Positions 1 to 8,443 of a DNA stretch of 64,000 nucleotides are shown one piece after another. The translations under genes were made by a program, and so were the position numbers. The DNA comes from Burkholderiales bacterium (GTDB taxonomy: Bacteria; Pseudomonadota; Gammaproteobacteria; Burkholderiales; Burkholderiaceae_C), in contig JADJCH010000014.1 of assembly GCA_016703325.1 (NCBI GenBank), positions 1 through 64,000 on the forward strand, written 5' to 3'. Below the pieces are notes generated by a model, which saw nothing but the letters and a program-made list of their open reading frames with translations, had not been told where the DNA came from and did no database searches. Every line of letters begins with the position of its first letter. Position 1 is the first letter of the stretch.

Positions 1-672
1 GTGGGTGCCACTTTTCCCATCCTCCGGCGTAACAAACCCAATCGGCCGCCTCGGCGGATCCGGCGGCACCGTGAGCTCGCGCAGCGCGTCGAACACTTGC
101 TTGAGTTGATTGCGTGTGTTGCGGCTGAAGGTGTCGTGGCTCATGGCCAGGGCCTCGGTCTTCTGTTCGAGTTCGTCGAGGCGCTTGGCCAGGTCTGCCT
201 GCGACGCAGCCAGCTCGCGCAGCCGCACGAAGGCGCGCACGACGTAGATCGACACTTCGACCGCACGAGGGCTGTTCAGGAGGGTGGCGGCCATGAGGGC
301 GCCGTGTTCGGTGAACACCCGGGGTGAATAGCGCCGGCCGCCGCGTGTGGACGTCTGATCATTTGAGGTCGCAAATTGCGACCTCAAAGCGCCGAGCTCC
401 TCGATGGTGAGCTGGAACATGAAGTCGCTCGGGAACCTGGCCAGGTTCCGCTTGACCGCCTCGTTGAGGCGCTTGGTCTCGACTTCGTACAGCGCGGCCA
501 GGTCGGCGTCCACGATGACCCGCTGGCCGCGCACGGTGGCGATCCGCAGTGTGATGGATTCGGGGGCGAGCGGTTCTGGTCTCGCAGCCGATTGGCCGCG
601 GCGCATCTGCTGAACAGAAGTCAGGAGATCCGCCTGAAAGCGGGCCATGTCGTCGGGCGTCTTGGAGGGCAT
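1..672 (-). CDS. ORF6N domain-containing protein (partial, C-terminus beyond left edge)
   Basis: The minus strand is open from ATG at 672 to the window edge, giving 224 codons with no stop. ATG at 648 is an alternative in-frame start. The first third carries the features of an ORF6N domain: IATVRGQRVIVDADLAALY, then VKRNLARFPSDFMFQL, then the FTEHGALMAATLL segment. ORF6N domains are presumed DNA-binding modules found in phage-type and chromosomal accessory proteins. The C-terminal part (about residues 150-190) is rich in Leu, Glu, Lys and Gln and may be a coiled coil. No other phage gene is nearby, so the true cellular role is unknown. A long perfect palindrome lies inside the gene at 362-388. 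Confidence 0.75.
   Translation of the reverse strand, partial: MPSKTPDDMARFQADLLTSVQQMRRGQSAARPEPLAPESITLRIATVRGQRVIVDADLAALYEVETKRLNEAVKRNLARFPSDFMFQLTIEELGALRSQFATSNDQTSTRGGRRYSPRVFTEHGALMAATLLNSPRAVEVSIYVVRAFVRLRELAASQADLAKRLDELEQKTEALAMSHDTFSRNTRNQLKQVFDALRELTVPPDPPRRPIGFVTPEDGKSGTH
362..388. repeat. perfect 13-bp inverted repeat inside the ORF6N gene
   Basis: TTTGAGGTCGCAA and its exact complement are separated by a single A. In the ORF6N reading frame the repeat encodes the junction between the DNA-binding part and the FTEHG part of the domain (residues LRSQFATS). Such a long symmetric element could be a binding site or a cruciform/hairpin-forming sequence. The function is not known from the sequence. 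Confidence 0.8.
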
Positions 673-762
673 CTGGAGGTCAACCCCGTGTGCTGCGGGC
701 AGCTTGTCGAACGGCGTTCCTCTGCCCGCGATGGTTCATCAGACTGCCGTGCCTCCGCGGCG

Positions 763-1776
763 TCAATCCCCCAAAGGAGCCGAAAACCGCTGCCGGAACG
801 CCGCATCCGCTTCCGGCGCCCGCTCGTGGTCGGGCACCTCCAGTTCGGCCAGCAGCCAGTCCTCGGCCGGGGCGCTGACCTGGCGGTAGAGGTCGCGGCA
901 CAGGGCCTGGGCGGGGATGCCGGGCCAGTCGGCGGGGAGCATCGCGGCGGGGAACTGGGGGTCGCGCAGCAGGGCGCGGCGGAAGAGGTGGACCAGCCCG
1001 CTGCGCAGGCGGAAGGCCTGTTCGCCGTCCAGCGTGGCGCCGCGGTTCCAGGGCGTCGCGCAGGGGGGTGAAGACGGCCAGGAACTCCTCGTACAGCGCG
1101 GCGACGCTGGGCATGTCCTGGCGGGCCAGCACCAGGTCGCGCAGGGCGGCGTCGCCGGCCCGTCCGCAGGGTCGCCGCAGCGGGCAGTCATCTGCACCAC
1201 CTTGCCGGCCAGGCCGAGTTCGGCCACGGTGGCCTGCACCACCGCGTCGGCGATGCCGGGGTGCACGTACACGCCGGGCGCCACGCCGCCGAAGCCCAGC
1301 CAGCCGAACTCGCGCTGCAGCGCGCTGCGTTCGGCGTCTTTGAGCGCCGGGTGCAGCGCCAGGGCGATGCGCCAGGCGCCGTCCCAGGGCAGGGGGCGCA
1401 TCGCGTAGATGCGGGTGTAGACGGCGTCGATGCGCTGGCGGCCCGCGTCGGTCAGGCCGTACCAGCTGCGCCGGCCCACCGGCACGCTGCGCAGCCACTG
1501 CTCGGCGGTCAGGCGCTGCACGGCGGTGCGCACCAGCCTTTCGTTGACGCCCAGCGGCGCCATCAGGCGGATCAGGCTGCCCATCCACAGCCGCCCGCCG
1601 TGCGGCGCGATGCTGTCGCCGAAGACGGTGACGATGAGGGACTTGGCGCGCGGGGCGATGCGCGCCAGCGCGGCGTCGATCTGCGCGGCGAGGGGGGCGG
1701 CTGGAGCGGAGGCAGCAGGCACGTGGTGTCGGAAGGGAGTGGCCTGCAGATTGTCGCTGCGCCACAGCAACGCCAT
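763..1776 (-). CDS. paaX: PaaX-family transcriptional regulator, with an internal out-of-frame stretch
   Basis: The 337-aa frame is open throughout and matches PaaX, the phenylacetyl-CoA-responsive repressor of phenylacetate catabolism: an N-terminal winged helix (SLIVTVFGDSIAPHGG, then LVRTAVQRLTAEQWL) and the C-terminal PaaX domain. About 1045-1175 the expected PaaX text (ARQDMPSVAALYEEFLAVF) is in a neighbouring frame, while this frame reads Cys/Pro/Trp-rich nonsense before the family sequence resumes. Two compensating single-base indels about 120 bp apart would explain this. The start is uncertain: ATG at 1776, or GTG at 1722 just before the conserved part. No paa catabolic genes are in the window. 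The divergent gene is the DSD1-type enzyme. Confidence 0.75.
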   Translation of the reverse strand: MALLWRSDNLQATPFRHHVPAASAPAAPLAAQIDAALARIAPRAKSLIVTVFGDSIAPHGGRLWMGSLIRLMAPLGVNERLVRTAVQRLTAEQWLRSVPVGRRSWYGLTDAGRQRIDAVYTRIYAMRPLPWDGAWRIALALHPALKDAERSALQREFGWLGFGGVAPGVYVHPGIADAVVQATVAELGLAGKVVQMTARCGDPADGPATPPCATWCWPARTCPASPRCTRSSWPSSPPCATPWNRGATLDGEQAFRLRSGLVHLFRRALLRDPQFPAAMLPADWPGIPAQALCRDLYRQVSAPAEDWLLAELEVPDHERAPEADAAFRQRFSAPLGD

Positions 1777-1833
1777 CCCTTGACGCCATCCCGCCCTGAC
1801 GCCATCCCGCGGCGGCTGAGCGACACTTCAGCG

Positions 1834-3033
1834 ATGGATGCCCCTTCCACCGCGCTGCGGCGCCCCCTTGCCGACCTGGAAACCCCCGCGCTGCTGCTCG
1901 ACACGCCGCGCCTGCAGGCCAACCTGCGGCGCATGGCGCAGCGCATGGCCGCGCTGGGCGTGCGGCTGCGCCCGCATGTGAAGACGGCCAAGTGCCTGCC
2001 GGTGGCAGCGGCCACCGATGCCGCGAACCTGGCGGCGGGTGTGCCCGGGGCCGCCGAACACGGGCCGATCACGGTGTCCACGCTGCGCGAGGCGGACCAG
2101 TTCGCCGCCGCCGGCTGGCGCGACATCACCTACGCGGTGGGGCTGACGGCCAACAAGTTTGCCCATGTGCGGCGGCTCCTCGACGCCGGCGTGGCGCTCA
2201 CCGTGATCCTCGACAGCGTCGATGCCGCCCGGGTTCTGAGCGCGGCGGCCGCGGCCTGGCCGACGCCGGTGCAGGTGCTGATCGAGATCGACACCGACGG
2301 CCAGCGCGCCGGGCTGCGGCCGGATGTGGCCGCGCTGCTGGACGTGGCGGCGGCCCTGGGCGGCCCGGGCGTGCGGCTCGACGGGGTGCTGACGCACTGC
2401 GGCGGCGCCTACCACGGGCACGGCGAGGCGGCGCTGCGGGCCATCGCCGAGCAGGAGCGTGCCGGCGCGGTGCACGCGGCCGAGCGGCTGCGCGCGGCGG
2501 GCTTCGCGGCGCCGGTAGTGAGCGTCGGCTCCACGCCCACCGCGCTGTTCGCCGAGCAGCTGGCCGGGGTGACCGAGGTGCGTGCGGGCGTCTACGTCTT
2601 CATGGACCTGATGATGGCGGCGCTGGGCGTGTGCCGGCTGGACGAGATCGCCGCCAGCGTGCTGACCGCCGTCATCGGCCACCAGCCCGACCGAGGCTGG
2701 ACGCTGATCGATGCCGGCTGGATGGCGCTGTCGCGCGACCGGGGGCTCGCCGGCGAGTTCACCGACCAGGGGCTGGGGCTGGTCTGCGACGCGGCGGGCA
2801 GCCCGATCGGCGAGGACGGCGGTGAATGGATCGTCTCCGCCGCCAACCAGGAGCACGGCATCGTCACCCACCGCAGCGGCGACCCGACTCGGCGGCTGGA
2901 GCTGCCGGTGGGTACGCTGCTGAGGGTGCTGCCCAACCACGCCTGCGCCACCGCGGCGCAGCATGCGCACTATGAGCTGCTGGGGGCGGACGGCCGCGTG
3001 AACGGGCGCTGGGCGCGATTCATGGGGTGGTGA
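1834..3033 (+). CDS. DSD1-family PLP-dependent enzyme (D-threonine aldolase / D-serine dehydratase type)
   Basis: 399 aa, the usual length for the alanine-racemase-fold enzymes that act on D-3-hydroxy amino acids with PLP and a metal ion. The N-terminal TIM barrel has the Schiff-base lysine in LRPHVKTAK (about K50). The C-terminal beta domain ends with the metal-ligand segment PNHACATAAQH (about H369 and C371). The His-x-Cys pair resembles D-serine dehydratase more than D-threonine aldolase, which has His-x-Asp. It is divergent from the PaaX-like gene, and the start was chosen at the ATG giving the conserved LADLETPALLLD. The exact substrate cannot be read from sequence. Confidence 0.85.
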   Translation: MDAPSTALRRPLADLETPALLLDTPRLQANLRRMAQRMAALGVRLRPHVKTAKCLPVAAATDAANLAAGVPGAAEHGPITVSTLREADQFAAAGWRDITYAVGLTANKFAHVRRLLDAGVALTVILDSVDAARVLSAAAAAWPTPVQVLIEIDTDGQRAGLRPDVAALLDVAAALGGPGVRLDGVLTHCGGAYHGHGEAALRAIAEQERAGAVHAAERLRAAGFAAPVVSVGSTPTALFAEQLAGVTEVRAGVYVFMDLMMAALGVCRLDEIAASVLTAVIGHQPDRGWTLIDAGWMALSRDRGLAGEFTDQGLGLVCDAAGSPIGEDGGEWIVSAANQEHGIVTHRSGDPTRRLELPVGTLLRVLPNHACATAAQHAHYELLGADGRVNGRWARFMGW

Positions 3034-3038
3034 GGTCG

Positions 3039-3053
3039 GGCCGGTATCCGGCC
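3039..3053. terminator. short GC hairpin between convergent genes
   Basis: GGCCGG-TAT-CCGGCC lies in the 24-bp gap between the stops of the DSD1 and FAH genes. It has no U-tract on either strand, so it is at best a weak bidirectional terminator or an mRNA 3'-end stabiliser. Confidence 0.3.
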
Positions 3054-3057
3054 TTGC

Positions 3058-3924
3058 TCACCCGTCGATCAGCGCCGGATCCCAGGCAAACACCGTCTGC
3101 TGCTGCTCACCCAGGCCCTGAATGCCCAGGCGCATCACGTCGCCGGGTTGGAGGAAGATCGGTGCGGGCTGCTGGCCCATGCCGACGCCTTCGGGGGTGC
3201 CGGAGGCGATCAGGTCGCCGGGGTAGAGGGTGCAGAAGCGGCTGATGTAGGCGATCAGTTTGGCGACACTGAAGATCATCTGCGAGGTGTGGCCGTCCTG
3301 GAAGCGCCGGCCGTTGACCTCCAGCCAGAGCGAGAGGTTCTGCGGGTCGGGCACTTCGTCGGCGGTGACCAGCCAGGGGCCCACCGGGCCGAAGGTGTCG
3401 CAACCCTTGCCCTTGTCCCAGGTGCCGCCGCGCTCAAGCTGGAAGGCGCGTTCGGACACGTCGTTGACGACGCAGTAGCCGGCCACGTGGTCCAGCGCGT
3501 CGGCCTCGGACACGCAGCGGGCGGTGCGGCCGATGACCACGCCGAGTTCAACTTCCCAGTCGCCCTTGGTGGCGTCGGCCGGCAGCACCACCGGGTCGTT
3601 GCAGCCGATCACCGCGCTGGTGTGTTTGGTGAAGAGCACCGGCTCGGCGGGCAGGGCCATCTTCGACTCGGCGGCGTGGCTGGCGTAGTTCAACCCGACG
3701 CAGAGAAACTTGCCCATGCCGCGCCAGGGCGGGGCGAGTCGCCCGGGCGTGGTCACCACCGGCAGGGCGTCAACGTCGAGCGCGCGCAACGCCGCCAGAC
3801 CGGCGGGGCTGAGCGTCTCGGGCGTGATGTCGGTCAGCACGCCGCTCAGGTCGCGCAGGCAACCTTGTGCGTCGAGCAGGGCCGGGCGTTCCGCCCCCTT
3901 GGGGCCATGGCGCAGCAGTTTCAT
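3058..3924 (-). CDS. fumarylacetoacetate hydrolase (FAH) family protein
   Basis: 288 aa. A short N-terminal FAH_N-like segment (MKLLRHGPKGAERPALLD) is followed by the FAH catalytic domain. It carries the family signature GKFLCVGLNYASHAAES, the acidic metal ligands in WEVELGVVIG, the GYCVVNDVSER loop, KGCDTFGPVGPWL and the SGTPEGVGMG turn. Members hydrolyse or decarboxylate 2,4-diketo acids or related acids with Mg2+ or Mn2+. This subgroup includes the 2,4-diketo-3-deoxy-L-fuconate hydrolases and proteins once annotated as ureidoglycolate lyases. It may be expressed with the downstream DSD1 region only by chance, since the two are convergent. Substrate unknown. Confidence 0.85.
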   Translation of the reverse strand: MKLLRHGPKGAERPALLDAQGCLRDLSGVLTDITPETLSPAGLAALRALDVDALPVVTTPGRLAPPWRGMGKFLCVGLNYASHAAESKMALPAEPVLFTKHTSAVIGCNDPVVLPADATKGDWEVELGVVIGRTARCVSEADALDHVAGYCVVNDVSERAFQLERGGTWDKGKGCDTFGPVGPWLVTADEVPDPQNLSLWLEVNGRRFQDGHTSQMIFSVAKLIAYISRFCTLYPGDLIASGTPEGVGMGQQPAPIFLQPGDVMRLGIQGLGEQQQTVFAWDPALIDG

Positions 3925-3956
3925 CGGGCTGGCGGGTCAGTGGTGTTTCAAGCCCA

Positions 3957-4178
3957 TCAGGCTGTGGTGGCGGCCTTGCGCAGGATCGAATAGAGCTGGT
4001 CCTTGAGGTGCAGTTTTTCTTTTTTCAGAATTTCGATTTCTTCATGGGTGCCGTGCACGATGTGCGACTCCATGTTCTTGATCTGCTGGTCCAGTTCGTT
4101 GTGCTTGTCGAACAGGTGCAGGAAGTGCTGGTCGGTGGTTTTCAGCTGGGTGATCAGATCGCGGAACTCAGGGAACAT
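3957..4178 (-). CDS. YdcH-like small protein (DUF465)
   Basis: 73 aa, acidic/basic and helical, with the YdcH/DUF465 pattern: MFPEFRDLITQLK near the start, then HNELDQQI, then EEIEILKKEKLHLKDQLY. These small coiled-coil proteins are widespread in proteobacteria and have no established biochemical function. The gene has a good GGAGTTT-type ribosome binding site just upstream of its ATG, and is divergent from glpD across about 150 bp. Confidence 0.85.
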   Translation of the reverse strand: MFPEFRDLITQLKTTDQHFLHLFDKHNELDQQIKNMESHIVHGTHEEIEILKKEKLHLKDQLYSILRKAATTA

Positions 4179-4325
4179 GGAAACTCCTCGGGTGGGTGAA
4201 GGCTCGTGTGGCCCGTCGCGGACACTCTACTTCAACCGGGGATGGTGCCCGACGGCGATCGGACGCAGACTCTGCTTTGCGTCAAGTTCGGGAACCCACC
4301 CGACGCCGACGCGAGGAGGACAGAC

Positions 4326-5855
4326 ATGGTGATGGCGGCTGCCGCTCAAGGTGTGAACGAGTACGACCTGCTGGTGATCGGCGGGGGCATCAATGGCGTG
4401 GGCATCGCCCGGGACGCGGCCGGCAGGGGCTTGAAGGTGCTGCTGTGTGAACGCGGCGACCTGGCCGAAGGCACCTCGTCGCGCTCTTCCGGATTGATCC
4501 ATGGCGGGCTGCGTTACCTGGAGCACTACGAGTTCCGGCTGGTGCGCGAGTCGCTGATCGAGCGCGAGGTGCTGATGGGCAGTGCCCCCCACCTGATCCG
4601 GCCGATGCGTTTCGTGCTGCCGCAGGACCGCTCGCTGCGGCCGGCCTGGTTCGTCCGGTCGGGGCTGTTCCTTTACGACCACCTGGGCGGGCGGCGCCGG
4701 CTGCCCTCCACCCGCAGCATCGATCTGCACCAGTCGGTGGAGGGGGAGCCGCTGCACGAGGAGTTCACCCAGGCCTTCGAGTACGCGGATTGCCGGGTCT
4801 TCGATGCCCGGCTGGTGATCACTGCGGCCCTGGACGCGCAGGCCCGCGGGGCACAGATCTTCACCCGCACCGAATTTGTGGGGGCGCACCGGGTGGGCGC
4901 GCGCTGGCAGGCGCAGCTGCGCGATGTCGCCAGCGGGCAGGCGGTGCAGGTGCAGGCGGCTGCGCTGGTCAATGCGGCCGGTCCGTGGGTGGGTCAGGTG
5001 CTGGCCGGGCTGCCGCAGTCGGCCAGCATGCAGCGCATGCGCCTGGTCAAGGGCAGCCACATCGTGGTGCCCAAGTTCTGGGAGGGCGATCACGCCTACC
5101 TGGTGCAGAACAACGACCGCCGGGTGGTGTTCGTGCTGCCCTGGGAGGGCGACTTTGCGGTGATCGGCACCACCGAGGTGGCCTGGCGTGGCGATCCGGC
5201 CAGCGCGGAGATCGATGCGGCCGAAGTGGTTTACCTCTGCGAGGCGGTGGGTCGTTGGTTCCGCCACCCGCCGCGCCCGGCGGCGGTGCTGCACGCCTGG
5301 TCCGGGGTGAGGCCGCTGCTGGAGGACGAACACGAGGAGGCGTCCGAGGTTACTCGCGACTACCTGCTGGAACTCGACGGCGAATTTCGGCCGGACGGCC
5401 TGGCGCCACTGATCAACGTCTTTGGCGGCAAGCTCACCACCTTCCGGGTGCTGGCCGAACAGGTGCTGGAGCGGTTGGCCGCGCGGTTTCCCGGCCTGCC
5501 GGGGCCCTGGACGGCACAGGCCACGCTGCCCGGCGGTGATCTGCCGGATGGCGACCTGGCCGGCGCGCTGGCGCAGTGGCGCACCGATCACCCCTGGGTG
5601 CCGCCTGCCCTGGCCAGCCGCTGGTGGCAGGCCTACGGCACGCGGGTGGACCGCATGCTGGGCGACGCGGCAGGCCTGCACGATCTGGGTCAGGACTTCG
5701 GCGCCGGGCTGTTCCAGCGCGAGGTGGACTACCTCTGCCGGGAGGAGTGGGCCAGCACGGCCGAGGACATCCTCTGGCGCCGCAGCCACTGCGGCCTGCA
5801 CATGACACCCGCCCAGCGCGCCGCTCTGGCGCAGTGGCTGCAGCGGGGGGCTTGA
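4326..5855 (+). CDS. glpD: glycerol-3-phosphate dehydrogenase (aerobic, FAD-dependent)
   Basis: 509 aa, the normal GlpD length. It oxidises sn-glycerol 3-phosphate to dihydroxyacetone phosphate and passes electrons to quinone at the inner membrane. The FAD-binding Rossmann motif IGGGINGVGIARDAAGRG is near residues 18-35, followed by the GlpD signature GTSSRSSGLIHGGLRYL, and the C-terminal DAO_C helical domain is complete. The ATG at 4326 follows GAGGAGGACAG, a strong ribosome binding site, so the longer open frame upstream is not used. No glpF, glpK or glpR is in the window. Confidence 0.95.
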   Translation: MVMAAAAQGVNEYDLLVIGGGINGVGIARDAAGRGLKVLLCERGDLAEGTSSRSSGLIHGGLRYLEHYEFRLVRESLIEREVLMGSAPHLIRPMRFVLPQDRSLRPAWFVRSGLFLYDHLGGRRRLPSTRSIDLHQSVEGEPLHEEFTQAFEYADCRVFDARLVITAALDAQARGAQIFTRTEFVGAHRVGARWQAQLRDVASGQAVQVQAAALVNAAGPWVGQVLAGLPQSASMQRMRLVKGSHIVVPKFWEGDHAYLVQNNDRRVVFVLPWEGDFAVIGTTEVAWRGDPASAEIDAAEVVYLCEAVGRWFRHPPRPAAVLHAWSGVRPLLEDEHEEASEVTRDYLLELDGEFRPDGLAPLINVFGGKLTTFRVLAEQVLERLAARFPGLPGPWTAQATLPGGDLPDGDLAGALAQWRTDHPWVPPALASRWWQAYGTRVDRMLGDAAGLHDLGQDFGAGLFQREVDYLCREEWASTAEDILWRRSHCGLHMTPAQRAALAQWLQRGA

Positions 5856-5858
5856 AGC

Positions 5859-6590
5859 TCAGGCCCCCTGTCGCGAGTCGGTGGCTGCCGTCGGGGCGGT
5901 GTCCGATTGCAGCGGCCAGCGCTGCAGCGCCAGGCAGATCAGCCAGCACAGCCAGGCCGACCAGGCGGTGTGGCTGAGGTAGTGGGCGCCCCGCAGCAGC
6001 TGGGCGGCACCGAACAGCCCACCCACGCCGAGCACACCCCACAGGCAGGCGCGTGCCAGCCGGGGCCGGCTTTCACGCAGCAGGAAGTACAGCGACAGGA
6101 AGGCGAAGGCCGCCACCGCATGGCCGGAGGGAAAACAGTGGCCGTCACCCCCGTCGTACCGGCCAAAGGACCAGTGCGAGATGTACTGGGCGTGGCCGCC
6201 GAACTCGCTTTGCTCCCACGGGCAGCTGGTGCGGCTGATGCGCTTGAGTCCGGGCACGAGCAGCAGACAGGCCAGGGTCATCGCCACGGCGCGCCAGCGC
6301 TGCGCCCGGGTGGGGCCGATGATCCACGGCCGCCAGGCCGCATCCAGCAGCATGGCGCCGAAGACGGCCCAGGCCAGGGTGCGGCCGCCCTGGTGCAGCA
6401 AGGTGCTGGTGACCCAGGCGTTCTTCCACGGAAAGCCCTGCGGGGTGCCGACCCCCCGCTGCAGGGCCAGATCCAGGCCGGACAGGTCCCAGGCCAGCAG
6501 CAGCAACGCCCCCAGCACCAGCACCCGCAGATCGAAGCGCAGGCGGCGGTCGGCGGGCTGGGCGACCGGGTTGGGGAGGAAGGAACTCAT
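5859..6590 (-). CDS. PAP2-family membrane phosphatase
   Basis: 243 aa with about six hydrophobic segments. The acid-phosphatase motifs are visible in order: KRISRTSCPWE (motif 1, around residue 105), CFPSGHAVAAFAF (motif 2) and RGAHYLSHTAWSA (motif 3), which supply the Arg, His and Asp-type catalytic set of type-2 phosphatidic acid phosphatases. The ATG overlaps the eptA stop as ATGA, so the two are probably translated together. By that context it may act on a lipid A, undecaprenyl or phospholipid phosphate, like the LpxT/LpxE/PgpB group. That role is inference. Confidence 0.85.
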   Translation of the reverse strand: MSSFLPNPVAQPADRRLRFDLRVLVLGALLLLAWDLSGLDLALQRGVGTPQGFPWKNAWVTSTLLHQGGRTLAWAVFGAMLLDAAWRPWIIGPTRAQRWRAVAMTLACLLLVPGLKRISRTSCPWEQSEFGGHAQYISHWSFGRYDGGDGHCFPSGHAVAAFAFLSLYFLLRESRPRLARACLWGVLGVGGLFGAAQLLRGAHYLSHTAWSAWLCWLICLALQRWPLQSDTAPTAATDSRQGA

Positions 6591-8335
6591 GACCCAGGCG
6601 ACGGCGGGGCGGAGACCGCGGGGCGGAGCGCCGCTGCGGCTGGAAGGCAGCCTCGCGTGAGATCCCAGTCCGGTTCGTACAGGCGGGTCATCACGTCGGT
6701 GAGCGTCAGCAGGGTGTGGAAGAGGTGGTCGTGGCGGGCCGGCTGCTCGGCGCGTCGCTTCAGGCAGGCCGTGTCGAGCGATCGAGTCCGGGCAAACCCT
6801 TCGGAGATCCACATCAGCATCGGCACCCGGGTCTGCACGTCCGGCGCGATGGCGTAGGGAATCCCGTGCAGGAAGAGGTTGCCTTCACCCAGCGACTCGC
6901 CATGGTCTGAAACGTAGAGCAGCGCACTGTCCACCTCGGCGGCATGCGCCTGCAAGGTGCGGATGGCGCGGGCCAGCACGTGGTCGGTGTAGAGCAGCGC
7001 GTTGTCGTAGGCGTTGACGATTTCCTCACGGCTGCATTGGCGCAGATCGTCCTGTTCGCAGGCGGGCAGGAACTTCCGGAAGGCTTCCGGGTAGCGGCGG
7101 AAGTAGGACGGCCCGTGGTTGCCGAGCTGGTGCAGCACCAGCAGCTGGGTGCCCCGGGCCTGGAGCAGACGTTCCTCCAGCCCGTGCAGCAGGCCTTCGT
7201 CCAGGCAGCGCCCACCGTCGCACAGCTGGGGCAGCTTCAGGGACTCGACGCTGTCGTTGGGCAGGCCGTCGCAGACCCCCTTGCAGCCGGACTGGTTGTC
7301 GCGCCAGTGCACCGCCACGCCGGCGCGGGCCAGCACGTGCAGCAGGGAATCGCTGCGGCGGATGCGCTCCTCGTTGTAGTCGCGCCGACCCACCGGAGCG
7401 AACATGCAGGGCAGCGACACCTCGGTATTGGTGCCGCAGGAGATGGTTTCGGCAAAGCGGATCACCGGCAGCTGAGCCAGCTCAGGGGTGGTCTGGCGGC
7501 TGTATCCGTTCAGGCCCCAGTTGGCCGCTCGCGCGGTTTCACCGACCACCAGGATCAGAACCTTGGGACGGGTTTGGATGGCCCACCCGGGGCCGGGTTG
7601 GGCATCCAGCCCGATGGCCTGGCGGGGACCGACCGCACCCCGCGTGTCCTGGGCCACGACCGCACCCAGCGACCACAGGACGTTGGATGGCGTGATCAGA
7701 TAGCGCATTTCCTTGTGGTTGCGCATCAGCGAGGAAAACGGCTGGAAGATGGCCAACAGGGCGCCGACGGCCACCAGCAGGGCCGCAACCATCCAGGCCA
7801 GTCGCACCCGCAGCGCGCGCCAGAAGGGCCGCTGCTGCAACGGGACTTTCCACAGCAGCAGCAGCGGCAGCCCGGCATGCAGCAACAGGTGGGGGATGAG
7901 CCCCCAGGCGAACAGCTCCTGTGCCTCCTTGACGTCGGTGCGCAGCGCGTTGCGCAACATCGACGGGTCGAGGTAGACACCGTACTGCTGGATGAAATGG
8001 CTGGAAAAAGCGGTCAAGACTGCCAGGAGCGCGACCACCGGCTTCAGGGTGTGGCGGCTGCTCAGCAAGGCCAGCATCAGAAAGTTCAGTGCCACCAGCA
8101 CGATCCCGAGTGCGAGACCGAAGCCCCAGGCAGACGGATCGCCGATCGAGCGGCCCGCCAGCGCCTGGCCGAAGAACGTCCGGTTCGACAGCACGGCCCA
8201 GAACAGGCTCACGCAAAGCAGCAGCGTCTCAGGTGCCAGACCGGTCTCGCCAACGGCGGCGTGCAGAGGAGGAGGGTGGTCGTGCCGCCCCGGACTCGGT
8301 CGCAGCTTCATCGCCCTGGTGAGTTGTGCAAACAT
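6587..8335 (-). CDS. eptA: phosphoethanolamine--lipid A transferase
   Basis: About 582 aa from ATG 8335 (or 574 aa from ATG 8311). An N-terminal membrane domain has about five helices, and a periplasmic sulfatase-fold domain begins near ILVVGETARAANWGLNGY. The catalytic Thr lies in CGTNTEVSLPCMFAP, the metal ligands in LYVSDHGESLGE and HGIPYAIAP, and several Cys are placed as in EptA/MCR. The enzyme moves phosphoethanolamine from phosphatidylethanolamine to lipid A, which lowers surface charge and affects sensitivity to cationic peptides. It is coupled to a PAP2 phosphatase downstream and is divergent from a two-component pair, the usual setting for PmrAB-type control. Confidence 0.93.
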   Translation of the reverse strand: MFAQLTRAMKLRPSPGRHDHPPPLHAAVGETGLAPETLLLCVSLFWAVLSNRTFFGQALAGRSIGDPSAWGFGLALGIVLVALNFLMLALLSSRHTLKPVVALLAVLTAFSSHFIQQYGVYLDPSMLRNALRTDVKEAQELFAWGLIPHLLLHAGLPLLLLWKVPLQQRPFWRALRVRLAWMVAALLVAVGALLAIFQPFSSLMRNHKEMRYLITPSNVLWSLGAVVAQDTRGAVGPRQAIGLDAQPGPGWAIQTRPKVLILVVGETARAANWGLNGYSRQTTPELAQLPVIRFAETISCGTNTEVSLPCMFAPVGRRDYNEERIRRSDSLLHVLARAGVAVHWRDNQSGCKGVCDGLPNDSVESLKLPQLCDGGRCLDEGLLHGLEERLLQARGTQLLVLHQLGNHGPSYFRRYPEAFRKFLPACEQDDLRQCSREEIVNAYDNALLYTDHVLARAIRTLQAHAAEVDSALLYVSDHGESLGEGNLFLHGIPYAIAPDVQTRVPMLMWISEGFARTRSLDTACLKRRAEQPARHDHLFHTLLTLTDVMTRLYEPDWDLTRGCLPAAAALRPAVSAPPSPGS

Positions 8336-8443
8336 TCGCTCAAGTTGAACAAGCTGCTCTGAAGGGCGGCTGAAAGGCCGGGCCCGACATCCCGGTTGAT
8401 GTTCATGGTTTACCCTGATCCTTCGGCCGAGGGACGACCCGAC

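Noticed and set aside
1..672. Prophage remnant suggested by the ORF6N gene
   Set aside because: No integrase, capsid or other phage gene is nearby, so no element boundary can be supported.
680..1789. Second long frame over the PaaX gene
   Set aside because: It carries only the short piece that belongs to PaaX in the frameshifted interval; elsewhere it is Arg/Pro/Ala-rich nonsense.
4227..5801. 524-codon open frame on the minus strand opposite glpD
   Set aside because: It is antisense to a clear GlpD, has no recognisable domains and a composition (Arg/Gln/His/Pro-rich) typical of shadow frames in GC-rich DNA.
8336..8443. Possible PmrA boxes between eptA and the response regulator
   Set aside because: CTTG/CTTG half-sites occur at 9-bp spacing, not the 11-bp CTTAA pattern; too weak to report.
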